A stretch of 64,000 bases of DNA from Candidatus Sumerlaeota bacterium (lineage in GTDB: Bacteria > Sumerlaeota > Sumerlaeia > JAFGJS01): NCBI GenBank assembly GCA_016928995.1, contig JAFGJS010000110.1, positions 25,613-89,612 of the forward strand, given 5' to 3'. Position numbers and translations under genes: made by a program. Shown here piece by piece: positions 1-8,803 of this stretch (position 1 is its first letter; every line of letters starts with the position of its first letter). The notes under the pieces were generated by a model that was not told where the DNA came from, searched no databases, and saw only the letters and a list, made by a program, of their open reading frames with translations.

Positions 1-637
1 TGATTACGACGCCTACTTGTGGAATTTTGGCCGGCACGCCGCCAATCGCTTCGTATTTATAACCATCAGCGCCGATCACGGCCCCCGGATGCAGAATGCA
101 ATTCGCGCCGATTTCGCAGAAATCCATCACGATGCAATTGGGATGCAGGACCGTGTGATTGCCGATTTGGGCGCCTTTGCCGATATAGCATCCCGCGCCA
201 ATGCGGACATTGTCGCCCAGCGTTGCGCCGGACTCGATCACGGCGTTGTGGCCGGCGCTCAGATTGGCGCCGCGTTTCACGTCATCCGCAATCATGGCGC
301 TTGGTGCGATGCCAGCGGAATCCGCCTGCGGACGATACAGGTGTTCCAGGATGGCTTTCACCGCCGCCCATACATCGTCGCAGCGCACCAGCGACATCGC
401 CGACGTTTCAAGTTCCAGCGAGTGCGGGACCAGCGCCAGTCCGGCGCGAGTTTCGCTGAGTTGCGCCGCGTACTTCTCCGATGAAATGAATGTCGCATCC
501 TCTGGACGGGCGTCCGCCAGCGAGGTTAGCCGTTCGATGTTCTGATCCTCTTTCGCGCCCTTGCATAGCGCTAATTCCCCCTTCGCCAGCTGAGCGGCTT
601 CGCGATAGGTGAGTGTCGTTTCGGTGGGTATGGGCAT
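1..637 (-). CDS. lpxD: LpxD, UDP-3-O-acylglucosamine N-acyltransferase (3' end cut by window)
   Basis: LpxD adds the second hydroxyacyl chain to UDP-3-O-acylglucosamine in lipid A synthesis in the cytoplasm. The minus strand reads open from an ATG at 637 to the window edge, giving about 211 residues. An N-terminal uridine-binding-like part of about 100 residues is followed by left-handed beta-helix hexapeptide repeats (for example VRIGAGCYIGKGAQIGNH). The family loop HPGAVIGADGYKYE and then KIPQVG are present near the cut. The catalytic His region and C-terminal helices lie outside the window. The gene implies a lipopolysaccharide-type outer membrane. Identity is from recalled family motifs. 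Confidence 0.93.
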   Translation of the reverse strand, partial: MPIPTETTLTYREAAQLAKGELALCKGAKEDQNIERLTSLADARPEDATFISSEKYAAQLSETRAGLALVPHSLELETSAMSLVRCDDVWAAVKAILEHLYRPQADSAGIAPSAMIADDVKRGANLSAGHNAVIESGATLGDNVRIGAGCYIGKGAQIGNHTVLHPNCIVMDFCEIGANCILHPGAVIGADGYKYEAIGGVPAKIPQVGVVI

Positions 638-828
638 CGTTTCATCTCGCTTTAGCTCCGGCGGCCGGAGGCCGGTGTTTGCAATGATTGAAAAATGAAA
701 TTGCATCGAGCCGTTTGTTGCCCTAGAACAGGCCGGCAGATGCGACAGCATGCTTAATTTTTGGATTTCCAGCGCAAATGTCAAGCAGACTTGGGTTTTA
801 ATGAAACGCAAAAACGAGAGGATTGCCG

Positions 829-2304
829 ATGAGCGGCCGGTTGGGTCTTTTCGATAAATATGGCGGTGTCCTGCGGCAAAACATCGACGCCGCGCAGGAA
901 CAGGCCGCGTATGACCTTTCGCGCATCCTGCGCTTCGAGACCGTTAACGGCGCGGAACCGGCCGAGCGCGCGAAGTTCGAACAGCAGCGCGACGCTTGTT
1001 TCGCGTTCCTGGGCGAACTGTCTGCGAGACTCGGCTTTGCTTTCCGCATGCCCACCCCTCGCGTCGGCGTGATCGAATGCGGCGAGGGCGCTGAAACACT
1101 CGGCGTCCTGACGCACATCGACGTCGTTCCAGCGGGCAAAGGTTGGACGTATCCGCCGTTCAGCGGCGAGATCGCCGATGGTTGCATCTGGGGGCGAGGC
1201 GCGCAGGACGACAAAGGTCCGCTGATTCAATTTCTGTACGCCCTGGCTGCCGTGCGCGATGCGGGCGCGCCGGTCCAGCGCCGTGTGCGCATCATCATCG
1301 GCAGCGAGGAGGAAGGCGGCGTTTGGAGCGACATCGAGGAATATCTCGCTCTGGAGAGCGCCCCGGACATCAGCATTGTGCCCGATTCGCAGTTCCCGAT
1401 CATCAACGGTGAAAAAGGCATCGTCACAACGCGGCTGGGCCTGCCGGGATTGAGTTTCTCCGTGTGCGAATCCAGCATTCGTTTCGTCTTGCTGGAAGCC
1501 GGAGTGGCGGCCAATGTCGTGCCTGACGAAGCCACGCTTGTCTTCGAAATCGAAATTGACGATACGCAGGAGGAATTCGAGCGGTTGATGGCTGAGTTCG
1601 ATGAACGCACGGGCATGAAGCGCCCAGCGAATATTGAGCGCGACGCTGACGGCAAGGTGTGCTCGACCTTTGTGTTTAAGGGGCACAGCGCCCATGCCTC
1701 GTTGCCGCACGCTGGCCGCAACGCCGCCGCCATTGCGCTGGACTTCCTCGCCGGAATCACGCGGGCTGAGGGCGGAACGCCGCCGCTGATTTCGGCATTG
1801 CAGCAAGGCGCGAAGGATCTAAAAGGCGAGTGCTTCGGTATCCATCGCATTCACGAGCGACTGGGCGAGACGACATGCAGCCTGACTATGCTCAAGCTGA
1901 CGCCCGAAGCAGGTTCCGCCGTCTTCAACGTCCGGCAACCCTTTAGCATCGAACCGGAAGAAATCCTCAACGGCATCGCATCCAAATTCGACGGCGCCAC
2001 AGCGGAATTCATCGGCAAGCCGCTGCGCCCGATCTGGATCGATCCGGCGCTGCATCCCGATTTCATCGAAGCACTGCAAGCGGCGTATCGTTGCGTCACC
2101 GGACGCGAGCCGAAACTGATGTCTATTGGCGGCACTACCTACGCCAAGGCGCTGCCGAACGCGTTGAACTTCGGTCCATGCGATGAGGCCGATGGCGAGG
2201 AAGAACTCGCGCATCAGCCCAATGAGCGCATTACGCTTGAACATCTCCGGCGCAACCTGCTCATCTACGCCCATGCGTTAGCCGCGCTCATCGTCGACGA
2301 ATAA
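829..2304 (+). CDS. M20 family dipeptidase (PepV/Sapep-like)
   Basis: This is a zinc-dependent exopeptidase of the M20 family, probably cleaving dipeptides in the cytoplasm. The metal-site motifs appear in order: THIDVVPAG near residue 96, WGRGAQDDKGP near 127, GSEEEGGVWSD near 163, VPDSQFP and, near the C-terminus, ELAHQPNE. The length (491 residues) and the large inserted lid domain fit the PepV type rather than short M20 deacylases. I chose ATG 829 because GAGAGG at 816-821 sits about 7 bases upstream; a TTG six bases earlier would be too close to it. There is no signal peptide. Substrate range is not readable from the sequence. Confidence 0.9.
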   Translation: MSGRLGLFDKYGGVLRQNIDAAQEQAAYDLSRILRFETVNGAEPAERAKFEQQRDACFAFLGELSARLGFAFRMPTPRVGVIECGEGAETLGVLTHIDVVPAGKGWTYPPFSGEIADGCIWGRGAQDDKGPLIQFLYALAAVRDAGAPVQRRVRIIIGSEEEGGVWSDIEEYLALESAPDISIVPDSQFPIINGEKGIVTTRLGLPGLSFSVCESSIRFVLLEAGVAANVVPDEATLVFEIEIDDTQEEFERLMAEFDERTGMKRPANIERDADGKVCSTFVFKGHSAHASLPHAGRNAAAIALDFLAGITRAEGGTPPLISALQQGAKDLKGECFGIHRIHERLGETTCSLTMLKLTPEAGSAVFNVRQPFSIEPEEILNGIASKFDGATAEFIGKPLRPIWIDPALHPDFIEALQAAYRCVTGREPKLMSIGGTTYAKALPNALNFGPCDEADGEEELAHQPNERITLEHLRRNLLIYAHALAALIVDE

Positions 2305-2340
2305 GCAAAGATTAATGTGATTATGGCAACCTTGATAAAT

Positions 2341-2438
2341 TCACCACAAAGACACGAAGACACAAAGGATTGATTTTCTATACCATGTAAATACAATTAT
2401 TGAATCTCAGTGCGCTCCGTGTGCTCTGTGCGAGAATA
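2341..2438. repeat. Intergenic repeat of the ACAAAGACACGAAGACACAAAG type
   Basis: The gap between the dipeptidase and engB holds a 28-base purine-rich motif (2341-2368) with three near-copies of ACAAAGACACGAAG. About 40 bases later, at 2406-2438, is a pyrimidine/G-rich stretch containing CTCCGTGTGCTCTGTG, which is roughly complementary in style. From memory, very similar motifs recur between genes in many unrelated bacteria; that memory was not checked. Its function is unknown. Confidence 0.5.
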
Positions 2439-2482
2439 GTTTTTATAGGTTCCCTAACTACGGAATGTTGAAGGATATTTCC

Positions 2483-3124
2483 ATGACAGAAACACCATAC
2501 ATCATTAAAACCGCCGAATGGCTCAAGGCTTGCGTCGCGCCCGATCACTGGCCGGAGACCGGATTGCCCGAATTCGCCTTTTCCGGCCGCAGCAACGCCG
2601 GGAAATCGAGCCTGCTGAATTCGCTCGCTCAGCGCAACAAGCTGGCGCGTGTCAGCAAAACCCCCGGTTGCACGCAGAAGATCAATTTTTTTACGATCAA
2701 TGATGAATGCTACTTCGTCGATCTTCCCGGCTACGGCTACGCCAAGGCCCCGCCCCAGGAAAAAGCGAACTGGGGCAAGATGATCGAAACATACTTGAAG
2801 CAAAGCCCGAATTTGATCGGTCTGCTGCAATTGCTCGACGTACGCCGCACGCCGAACGCCGACGATCTGCAGATGATCGAATGGGCCGTTGCTTTTGAGA
2901 TTCCGCTGCTGCTGGTTTTGACGAAGGTGGATAAAGTAAGCAAAAACGAGCGTCAGAAAAACATCGCCGCCATCCGCAAGGCCGTTCGCCCCATTGTCGG
3001 CGAGGTTGATCCGCTTTTACATCTATTCAGCGCCCAGACGAACGAAGGCCGCGAGGAAATTCTCCAACAAATCGCCCTCGCGCTGACAGCGATTAAGCAG
3101 GGGCGCGATGGCGACTCGGATTAG
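2483..3124 (+). CDS. engB: Ribosome biogenesis GTPase EngB (YihA/YsxC)
   Basis: EngB is a small circularly ordered GTPase needed for assembly of the large ribosomal subunit. The P-loop GRSNAGKSS, the switch I threonine region (SKTPGCTQ), G3 DLPGYGYA and G4 TKVDK are all visible in the correct order, and the length of 213 residues is typical. ATG 2483 is chosen because AAGGA at 2471-2475 lies 7 bases upstream; an earlier in-frame ATG at 2465 precedes this ribosome binding site. The gene stands alone between convergent neighbours, with no sign of an operon. Confidence 0.96.
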   Translation: MTETPYIIKTAEWLKACVAPDHWPETGLPEFAFSGRSNAGKSSLLNSLAQRNKLARVSKTPGCTQKINFFTINDECYFVDLPGYGYAKAPPQEKANWGKMIETYLKQSPNLIGLLQLLDVRRTPNADDLQMIEWAVAFEIPLLLVLTKVDKVSKNERQKNIAAIRKAVRPIVGEVDPLLHLFSAQTNEGREEILQQIALALTAIKQGRDGDSD

Positions 3125-3134
3125 TAATAAGTAG

Positions 3135-4115
3135 TTATCCTTTAATTGCGCCGGGGCTGGAATTCTTAATCGCCTGCTCGCATAAATCCGCAACGCCAGC
3201 CATCACGATCGGCGTCATTTCAAGATAGATGCGGTTTTCGTTCACAACACCAACGCATAACATGCCAAGGATATATACCGGCAATACCCAGATGATTCGT
3301 TTAATCATGGGGTGTGAGAGGCCGTTGTAATATAGCAGTAGAAAAAGCCCCAAAAAACCGAAGATGCTGAGAAATTCGCTCATGACCTGAAAGTCGCATA
3401 AATAGTGCAGATTGCGGAATAGGGTAAATACAAACGCGCCGCGCTCGGCATTGGCGCTGAAATGCAAGTATAAAAACGTTTTGATCGCAACCCACAGCGC
3501 AATTTGCACCGCGACATGGAGCGCAAGCTTCCGATGCGGAATATCCCGGAAATAGAGGCAAATGCAGTATAAACTTAGAAAACAAGTCGTCTCTTTGTTG
3601 AATGTGCCGGGAATAAATACGATGTAGAATAACAACCACTTTTTGCGGTGCAGCGCCAGGCATCCCGCGAGCATGACCGTCAACGACGTCATGTCATATG
3701 GGAATAGCATCGGCAATTCTTGCGGTATCACCAGATTATACGCCAATAGCGAATAGCCGATGAGCGACATGAGCATGCAAAATAAAAGCGATTGATAAAA
3801 CACCCTGAGGTAATGCACGAGTAAAAACATGCCGATGAATGTGATCGCCACGTCCCAGCGGAACCAGAGATTTTTACCGGTTTCGCCCGTCAAGTTTTCC
3901 AGCCCCAGCAATATCGCAGGAACTAAGATCCGGTACTGAAAAGGCGTGGGGCCTTCGCCTTTTTGGAGCGGCTCCAAGTGCTCGAAGCTTTCGGGCAAAT
4001 TCAAGTTGAAGCGAATTTCCGTAAAGAAGATCGATGCGATCAAGGCAAGCAGCAGAAACGGATACCACATGCGGCGAACATGATGCGGCGTTTGCGAAGG
4101 ATGCGTGGGATTCAT
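3135..4115 (-). CDS. Multi-pass membrane protein of unknown function
   Basis: This 326-residue protein has roughly eight to nine hydrophobic segments from residue 18 onward and is surely in the inner membrane. A loop after the first segment carries TPFQYRILVP, and a later loop carries FNKET. From memory, FQYR-type motifs occur in uncharacterised membrane proteins annotated near polysaccharide or glycosyltransferase genes. No catalytic DxD or EAL-type motif is clear, so no function is assigned. It converges on engB with an 11-base gap. Confidence 0.7.
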   Translation of the reverse strand: MNPTHPSQTPHHVRRMWYPFLLLALIASIFFTEIRFNLNLPESFEHLEPLQKGEGPTPFQYRILVPAILLGLENLTGETGKNLWFRWDVAITFIGMFLLVHYLRVFYQSLLFCMLMSLIGYSLLAYNLVIPQELPMLFPYDMTSLTVMLAGCLALHRKKWLLFYIVFIPGTFNKETTCFLSLYCICLYFRDIPHRKLALHVAVQIALWVAIKTFLYLHFSANAERGAFVFTLFRNLHYLCDFQVMSEFLSIFGFLGLFLLLYYNGLSHPMIKRIIWVLPVYILGMLCVGVVNENRIYLEMTPIVMAGVADLCEQAIKNSSPGAIKG

Positions 4116-4208
4116 TCCATATCGCCTTGATGGTTTTATTAACCTCCTGAATAATCCATGTTACAAACTGAATATTGTCTGTTTATAATTACTGACTATG
4201 CGGAGTAT

Positions 4209-4674
<466 letters not shown>

Positions 4675-4776
4675 CTAAACCTTCTCCGCGTGTCTTTTGC
4701 GTATATAGTAAAACATCTTTTCGATCATTGCAATCAATACATGCATAACACGCAAAATATCATTCGAAAGATACAT

Positions 4777-5715
4777 TTATGCTTTTTTGTTCTTAAAAAA
4801 CAAGTGCACCATGATGCCTTTCTGCACGTGCAGACGATTTTCCGCCTGGTCGAAGACGATGCTGCGCGGGCTGTCGATCACGTCGTCGGTGATCTCCTCG
4901 CCGCGGTGCGCTGGCAGGTCGTGCATGATTAACGCGTCCGCTTCGGCTTGAGCCATCAGCGCGGTGTTTACCTGGTACGGCATGAAGATCGTCTTGCGCT
5001 GTTCCGCTTCCGCTTCCTGGCCCATGCTGGCCCACACATCGGTGTAGATCATATTAGCGCCCTTGACCGCCGCTGCCGGATCGTCCGTGTACTCCACTGT
5101 CGCGCCGGATGCCTGCGCCAATTTTTGCGCTGCGGTGAATATGTGGGGCTTCAACTGAAACTGCGAAGGTCCGCAATGGCGAAAGTTCACGCCGAGCATC
5201 GGGCAAAGCTGCGCCAGCGACGCGCAGATGTTGTTGCCGTCGCCCATGAAGGTCAGCGTCAATCCCTTCAACGCGCCCATGTGTTCGCGCACGGTGAAAA
5301 GGTCGGCCAGCGCCTGGCAAGGATGATAATCGTCAGTCAGCGCGTTGATCACGGGGATGTTCGCATGCTGCGCGAGCTCCTCCACGATTCGCTGCTGATA
5401 AGTGCGGATCATGATCAGATCGAACCAGCGCTCCAGGTTCTTCGCCACGTCGTAGACGGACTCCCGGCGTCCGATGCCGACTGTGTTCCCTTCGAGCTGG
5501 ATCGCATGGCCGCCCAGGTCGAACATACCCGCTTCGAATGTGCAGCGCGTGCGCAGCGAGGGCTTTTCGAAGTACATCGCCAGCAACTTGCCGCGCAGCA
5601 GGTGATGCTCGCGCTCGTTTTTCACGTCGTCTTTGGTCTCGGCGGAGATGCGATAGATCTCCTCGACGTCTTCAAGGCTCAAGTCGGTCATGCGAGTTAA
5701 GTTGTACTTGCCCAT
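4777..5715 (-). CDS. argF: Ornithine carbamoyltransferase
   Basis: The enzyme makes citrulline from ornithine and carbamoyl phosphate in arginine synthesis. The 312 residues contain the carbamoyl phosphate motif as KPSLRTR (residues 51-57), a DDYHPCQALADL segment, and DVWASMGQE for the ornithine side. The usual HCLPA motif reads HDLPAHRGEE, with Asp at residue 266 (codon 4918-4920) in place of the Cys. The fold and spacing are otherwise intact. It follows argD by 55 bases on the same strand. The paired Leu (SLRT) and Asp changes may mark a subgroup; a different carbamoyl acceptor is possible but less likely, given the adjacent argD. Confidence 0.9.
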   Translation of the reverse strand: MGKYNLTRMTDLSLEDVEEIYRISAETKDDVKNEREHHLLRGKLLAMYFEKPSLRTRCTFEAGMFDLGGHAIQLEGNTVGIGRRESVYDVAKNLERWFDLIMIRTYQQRIVEELAQHANIPVINALTDDYHPCQALADLFTVREHMGALKGLTLTFMGDGNNICASLAQLCPMLGVNFRHCGPSQFQLKPHIFTAAQKLAQASGATVEYTDDPAAAVKGANMIYTDVWASMGQEAEAEQRKTIFMPYQVNTALMAQAEADALIMHDLPAHRGEEITDDVIDSPRSIVFDQAENRLHVQKGIMVHLFFKNKKA

Positions 5716-5770
5716 GCCCAGTTCCTTCCTTCCGGTGTAATCGCCAACTTACAGAAAATGACTATCCATA

Positions 5771-6979
5771 TCACGCCTTTACGGCGTCGTCCTTTACGTC
5801 ATTCAAACACTCATGCAATATTTCCACTGCGCGGTCGCATTCCTCGCGCGTGATGATGAACGGCGGCAGCAACCGGATCACTCGCTCCGCTGTATCATTG
5901 ACCAGCAGCCCGTGTTCCAGCGCTTTGCGCACGACCGGCGCGGCCTCGCGATCCAGCACGATGCCGAGCATCAGACCGAGTCCGCGCACTTCCTTCACGC
6001 ATTGCATCGGCTTCAGCGTCTCGCGCAACTTGCCGGTCAAATACTCGCCCAGTTCCGCTGCGCGCTCCCAGAGCCGCTTGTCGAAGAGCTCGCCAAGATA
6101 CGCCAGAGCCGCGCTCGCGGAGAGGGGATTGCCGCCGAACGTCGCGCCATGCTGGCCGGGCTGGAACGTCGCGGACCAATCGCCGCGCGCCAGGATCGCT
6201 CCCATCGGCAGACCGCCCGCCAGCCCCTTGGCCAGCGTCACGATGTCCGGCTCCACGCCGAAATGCTCGTATGCGAACGGCCAGCCGATGCGTCCCAGTC
6301 CGCACTGAACTTCATCGAAAATCAGCGCCATGCCGCGTGCATCGCACAGCTCGCGCAACGCCTGCAGGAATTCGCGCGTGGCCGGAATCACGCCGCCCTC
6401 GCCGATCACCGGCTCCACAACTACTGCGCAGATCGAGTCGTCCGCCAATTCCGCCGCATGCGCCGCATCGTTGAATCGAGCAAAGCGCGCCTCGGCCGGT
6501 AGCGGTTCGAAACCCTCGCGTACCTTTCGCGGCGAGGTGACCGACATCGCGCCGAACGTGCGGCCGTGAAACGAGCCTTCCATCGCCAGGAACCCTGTAC
6601 GCTTTCGTTCGCCGCGATTCCAGGCATGCAGCCGGGCGAGTTTCAACGCGCCATCCATCGCCTCGGCGCCGGAATTGCAGAAGAACACCTTGTCGAAAAT
6701 CGACCGGCGGCACAGTTCCTCGGCCAGGCGTAACTGCAGCTCGATGCCGTAAAGATTGCAGGCGTGGATCAGCGTCGCTGCCTGCCGCTGCACCGCCTCC
6801 ACAATCGCCGGATGGCAGTGGCCCAGGTTGTTGACGCCCAGCCCGCTCAGAAAATCGAGATACTCCCGGCCATCTTGATCGTACAAACGCGTTCCTGCGC
6901 CGCGCACCATGATCCGGCTATACGCCCGGTACGTGCGCATCAAGCAGGATGTATCCGTTGTTCTTTCCGCTGCGTTCAT
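5771..6979 (-). CDS. argD: Acetylornithine aminotransferase
   Basis: This is a class III PLP-dependent aminotransferase that converts N-acetylglutamate semialdehyde to N-acetylornithine. Visible family features are FCNSGAEAMDGALKLAR (phosphate binding), SFHGRTFGAMSVT, VVVEPVIGEGG, FDEVQCGLGRIG (the PLP ring Asp) and the Schiff-base Lys in LAKGLAGGLPMG. The 402-residue length is normal. Its partner argF starts 55 bases downstream on the same strand, so they probably form an argDF operon. The context supports ArgD over other class III aminotransferases. Confidence 0.93.
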   Translation of the reverse strand: MNAAERTTDTSCLMRTYRAYSRIMVRGAGTRLYDQDGREYLDFLSGLGVNNLGHCHPAIVEAVQRQAATLIHACNLYGIELQLRLAEELCRRSIFDKVFFCNSGAEAMDGALKLARLHAWNRGERKRTGFLAMEGSFHGRTFGAMSVTSPRKVREGFEPLPAEARFARFNDAAHAAELADDSICAVVVEPVIGEGGVIPATREFLQALRELCDARGMALIFDEVQCGLGRIGWPFAYEHFGVEPDIVTLAKGLAGGLPMGAILARGDWSATFQPGQHGATFGGNPLSASAALAYLGELFDKRLWERAAELGEYLTGKLRETLKPMQCVKEVRGLGLMLGIVLDREAAPVVRKALEHGLLVNDTAERVIRLLPPFIITREECDRAVEILHECLNDVKDDAVKA

Positions 6980-7147
6980 TCAAAAACGATCCTTGTGAAG
7001 TGCCGGAAAAAACTACCACGAAGCCAGTAAGCGCGTCTGAAATCAAGGAAAATCGGCGCCTGTGCCGCCTTGAAAATCCAGTGAAAGTAAATTGAAGATT
7101 GCATTCGCGGGAACTCGTCCCTATCGTCACAACAGCTGAAAAGGAGC

Positions 7148-8194
7148 ATGAAACATATGCCTGTGCGGACGATTTATTGGGAAGATGACTGTTGTAAAAT
7201 TGTGGATCAGACGCTTTTGCCTACGGAGTTCAAAACCATCGAACTCCGGTCGGCCGAGGAGGCGTGGGAAGCGATCAAGGCCTTGCGTGTGAGGGGAGCG
7301 CCGGCCATCGGGATCGCTGCGGCGTTCGGTGTGTATCTTGGCGTGCGTGATGCGGACGGCGACGCGGCCGGACTCATCGCCAAGGTGAAGACCGTCGCGG
7401 ATTATTTGGCGTCATCGCGCCCCACGGCCGTGAATTTATTCTGGGCGCTGGACCGGGTCGTCGCCAAGGCCGCATCGATGCAGGACGCCGAGTCGCATGC
7501 ATTCAAGGCGGCCTTGCTGGAACTGGCCCAGACGATGATCGACGAGGACAACGCAGTCTGCCGGGCGATCGGCGAGTACGGCACGGCACTGCTGAATGAC
7601 GGCGACACGATCCTCACGCATTGCAACGCCGGCGGACTAGCCACGGCGTCGTATGGCACGGCGCTCGCGCCCGTGCTCGTGGCCATGGAGCAGGGCAAAA
7701 CGATCTCCGTGATCGCCGACGAGACGCGGCCGCTGCTGCAGGGCGCGCGCTTGACGGCGTGGGAATGCCGGGAGAACGGCGTGCCGGTCACGTTGATTTG
7801 CGACGTGGCCAGCGGCACGGTGATGCAGCAGGGGAGAGTGCAGGCCGTGATCGTCGGCACGGATCGCACTACGGCCAACGGCGACGTGTGCAACAAAATC
7901 GGCACGTACAACGTGGCTGTGCTCGCCGCGCGGCACGGCATTCCATTTTACGTGGCGGCGCCGCTTTCCTCCATCGACATGTCGCTCGCTTCGGGCGATG
8001 AGATTCCAATCGAAGAGCGCGACGCGGACGAGGTGCGCAACGGCTTCGGCAAGCAGACCGCGCCGGACGGTGTCAAGATTTTCAATCCCGCGTTCGACGT
8101 GACTCCGGCGGAACTCGTAACGGCGCTGATCACCGAAAAGGGCGTTGTCCGTCCGCCGTACAAGGAAAATCTGAAGCGGCTTTTTTCAGCATAG
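7148..8194 (+). CDS. mtnA: Methylthioribose-1-phosphate isomerase
   Basis: MtnA isomerises 5-methylthioribose-1-phosphate to the ribulose form in the methionine salvage pathway. The eIF2B-like Rossmann fold is shown by RVRGAPAIGIAAA, the catalytic Cys in TLTHCNAGGLATASYG, DETRPLLQGARLTAWE, and the catalytic Asp in VGTDRTTANGDVCNKIG. The length of 348 residues is typical. AAAAGGAG lies 3 to 8 bases before the chosen ATG at 7148. It is divergent from argD across a 168-base gap that may hold both promoters. Confidence 0.94.
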   Translation: MKHMPVRTIYWEDDCCKIVDQTLLPTEFKTIELRSAEEAWEAIKALRVRGAPAIGIAAAFGVYLGVRDADGDAAGLIAKVKTVADYLASSRPTAVNLFWALDRVVAKAASMQDAESHAFKAALLELAQTMIDEDNAVCRAIGEYGTALLNDGDTILTHCNAGGLATASYGTALAPVLVAMEQGKTISVIADETRPLLQGARLTAWECRENGVPVTLICDVASGTVMQQGRVQAVIVGTDRTTANGDVCNKIGTYNVAVLAARHGIPFYVAAPLSSIDMSLASGDEIPIEERDADEVRNGFGKQTAPDGVKIFNPAFDVTPAELVTALITEKGVVRPPYKENLKRLFSA

Positions 8195-8238
8195 GATGAG
8201 CGGAAAACATTGGAATATCATTGAGTCAGGAGATTCTG

Positions 8239-8739
8239 ATGTCCCAAAAAACATTTCTGAAATTAATATTGGTTGTTATTGGCCTGATCGTATGTGCGGG
8301 TCTGGGAGAGATTATATGGAAAATCCATCTCAAGCTGCGCGAGCAACGGATCGCACGTCAGGCGATTGAGAAACTTGAAGGCGCCTTGCCGATGCATGAA
8401 GACGTGCGACAGGCGCTGCGTAATATGCGCGAAAAAAGATCTCCTGACGGCTACGATGAAGTTCTGGAGAGCTGGCTGCAATCAATCAATTACAGTGACA
8501 AGCACCTGAAGAAAAGCGACATCATCTGTCTGCTGGGAGAGCCATTCTCCATGACGGGCGATGCAGATGGGGATTATATGACTTATGGCTATGGCGTCAA
8601 CTCAGACAAAGTTGACGGGGAATATCGAAACATGACGCGAGTGGACATCACCTTCCGCTTGAACAGGGAAACGGGAGAAGTGTCGTCATGTGACGTGGAT
8701 TACGAGCGCACTGTCAGGAAAGTCACCACTGTGTTTTAA
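8239..8739 (+). CDS. Small membrane-anchored protein of unknown function
   Basis: This 166-residue protein has one N-terminal hydrophobic segment (about residues 7-24) followed by a basic, then a helical and soluble region. A central KKSDIICLLGEP followed by a compact beta-rich end (YMTYGYG, RVDITFRLN) recalls SmpA/OmlA-like small periplasmic domains, but I do not identify the family firmly. AGGAG at 8228-8232 supports ATG 8239 over the in-frame TTG at 8221. It lies 44 bases after mtnA and may be cotranscribed with it. Confidence 0.65.
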   Translation: MSQKTFLKLILVVIGLIVCAGLGEIIWKIHLKLREQRIARQAIEKLEGALPMHEDVRQALRNMREKRSPDGYDEVLESWLQSINYSDKHLKKSDIICLLGEPFSMTGDADGDYMTYGYGVNSDKVDGEYRNMTRVDITFRLNRETGEVSSCDVDYERTVRKVTTVF

Positions 8740-8803
8740 GACGCATGTCGCGGTGGTAGTTAATGCATGTTTGTATCAATGAAGAATGAAAGGAAAACGA
8801 ATC

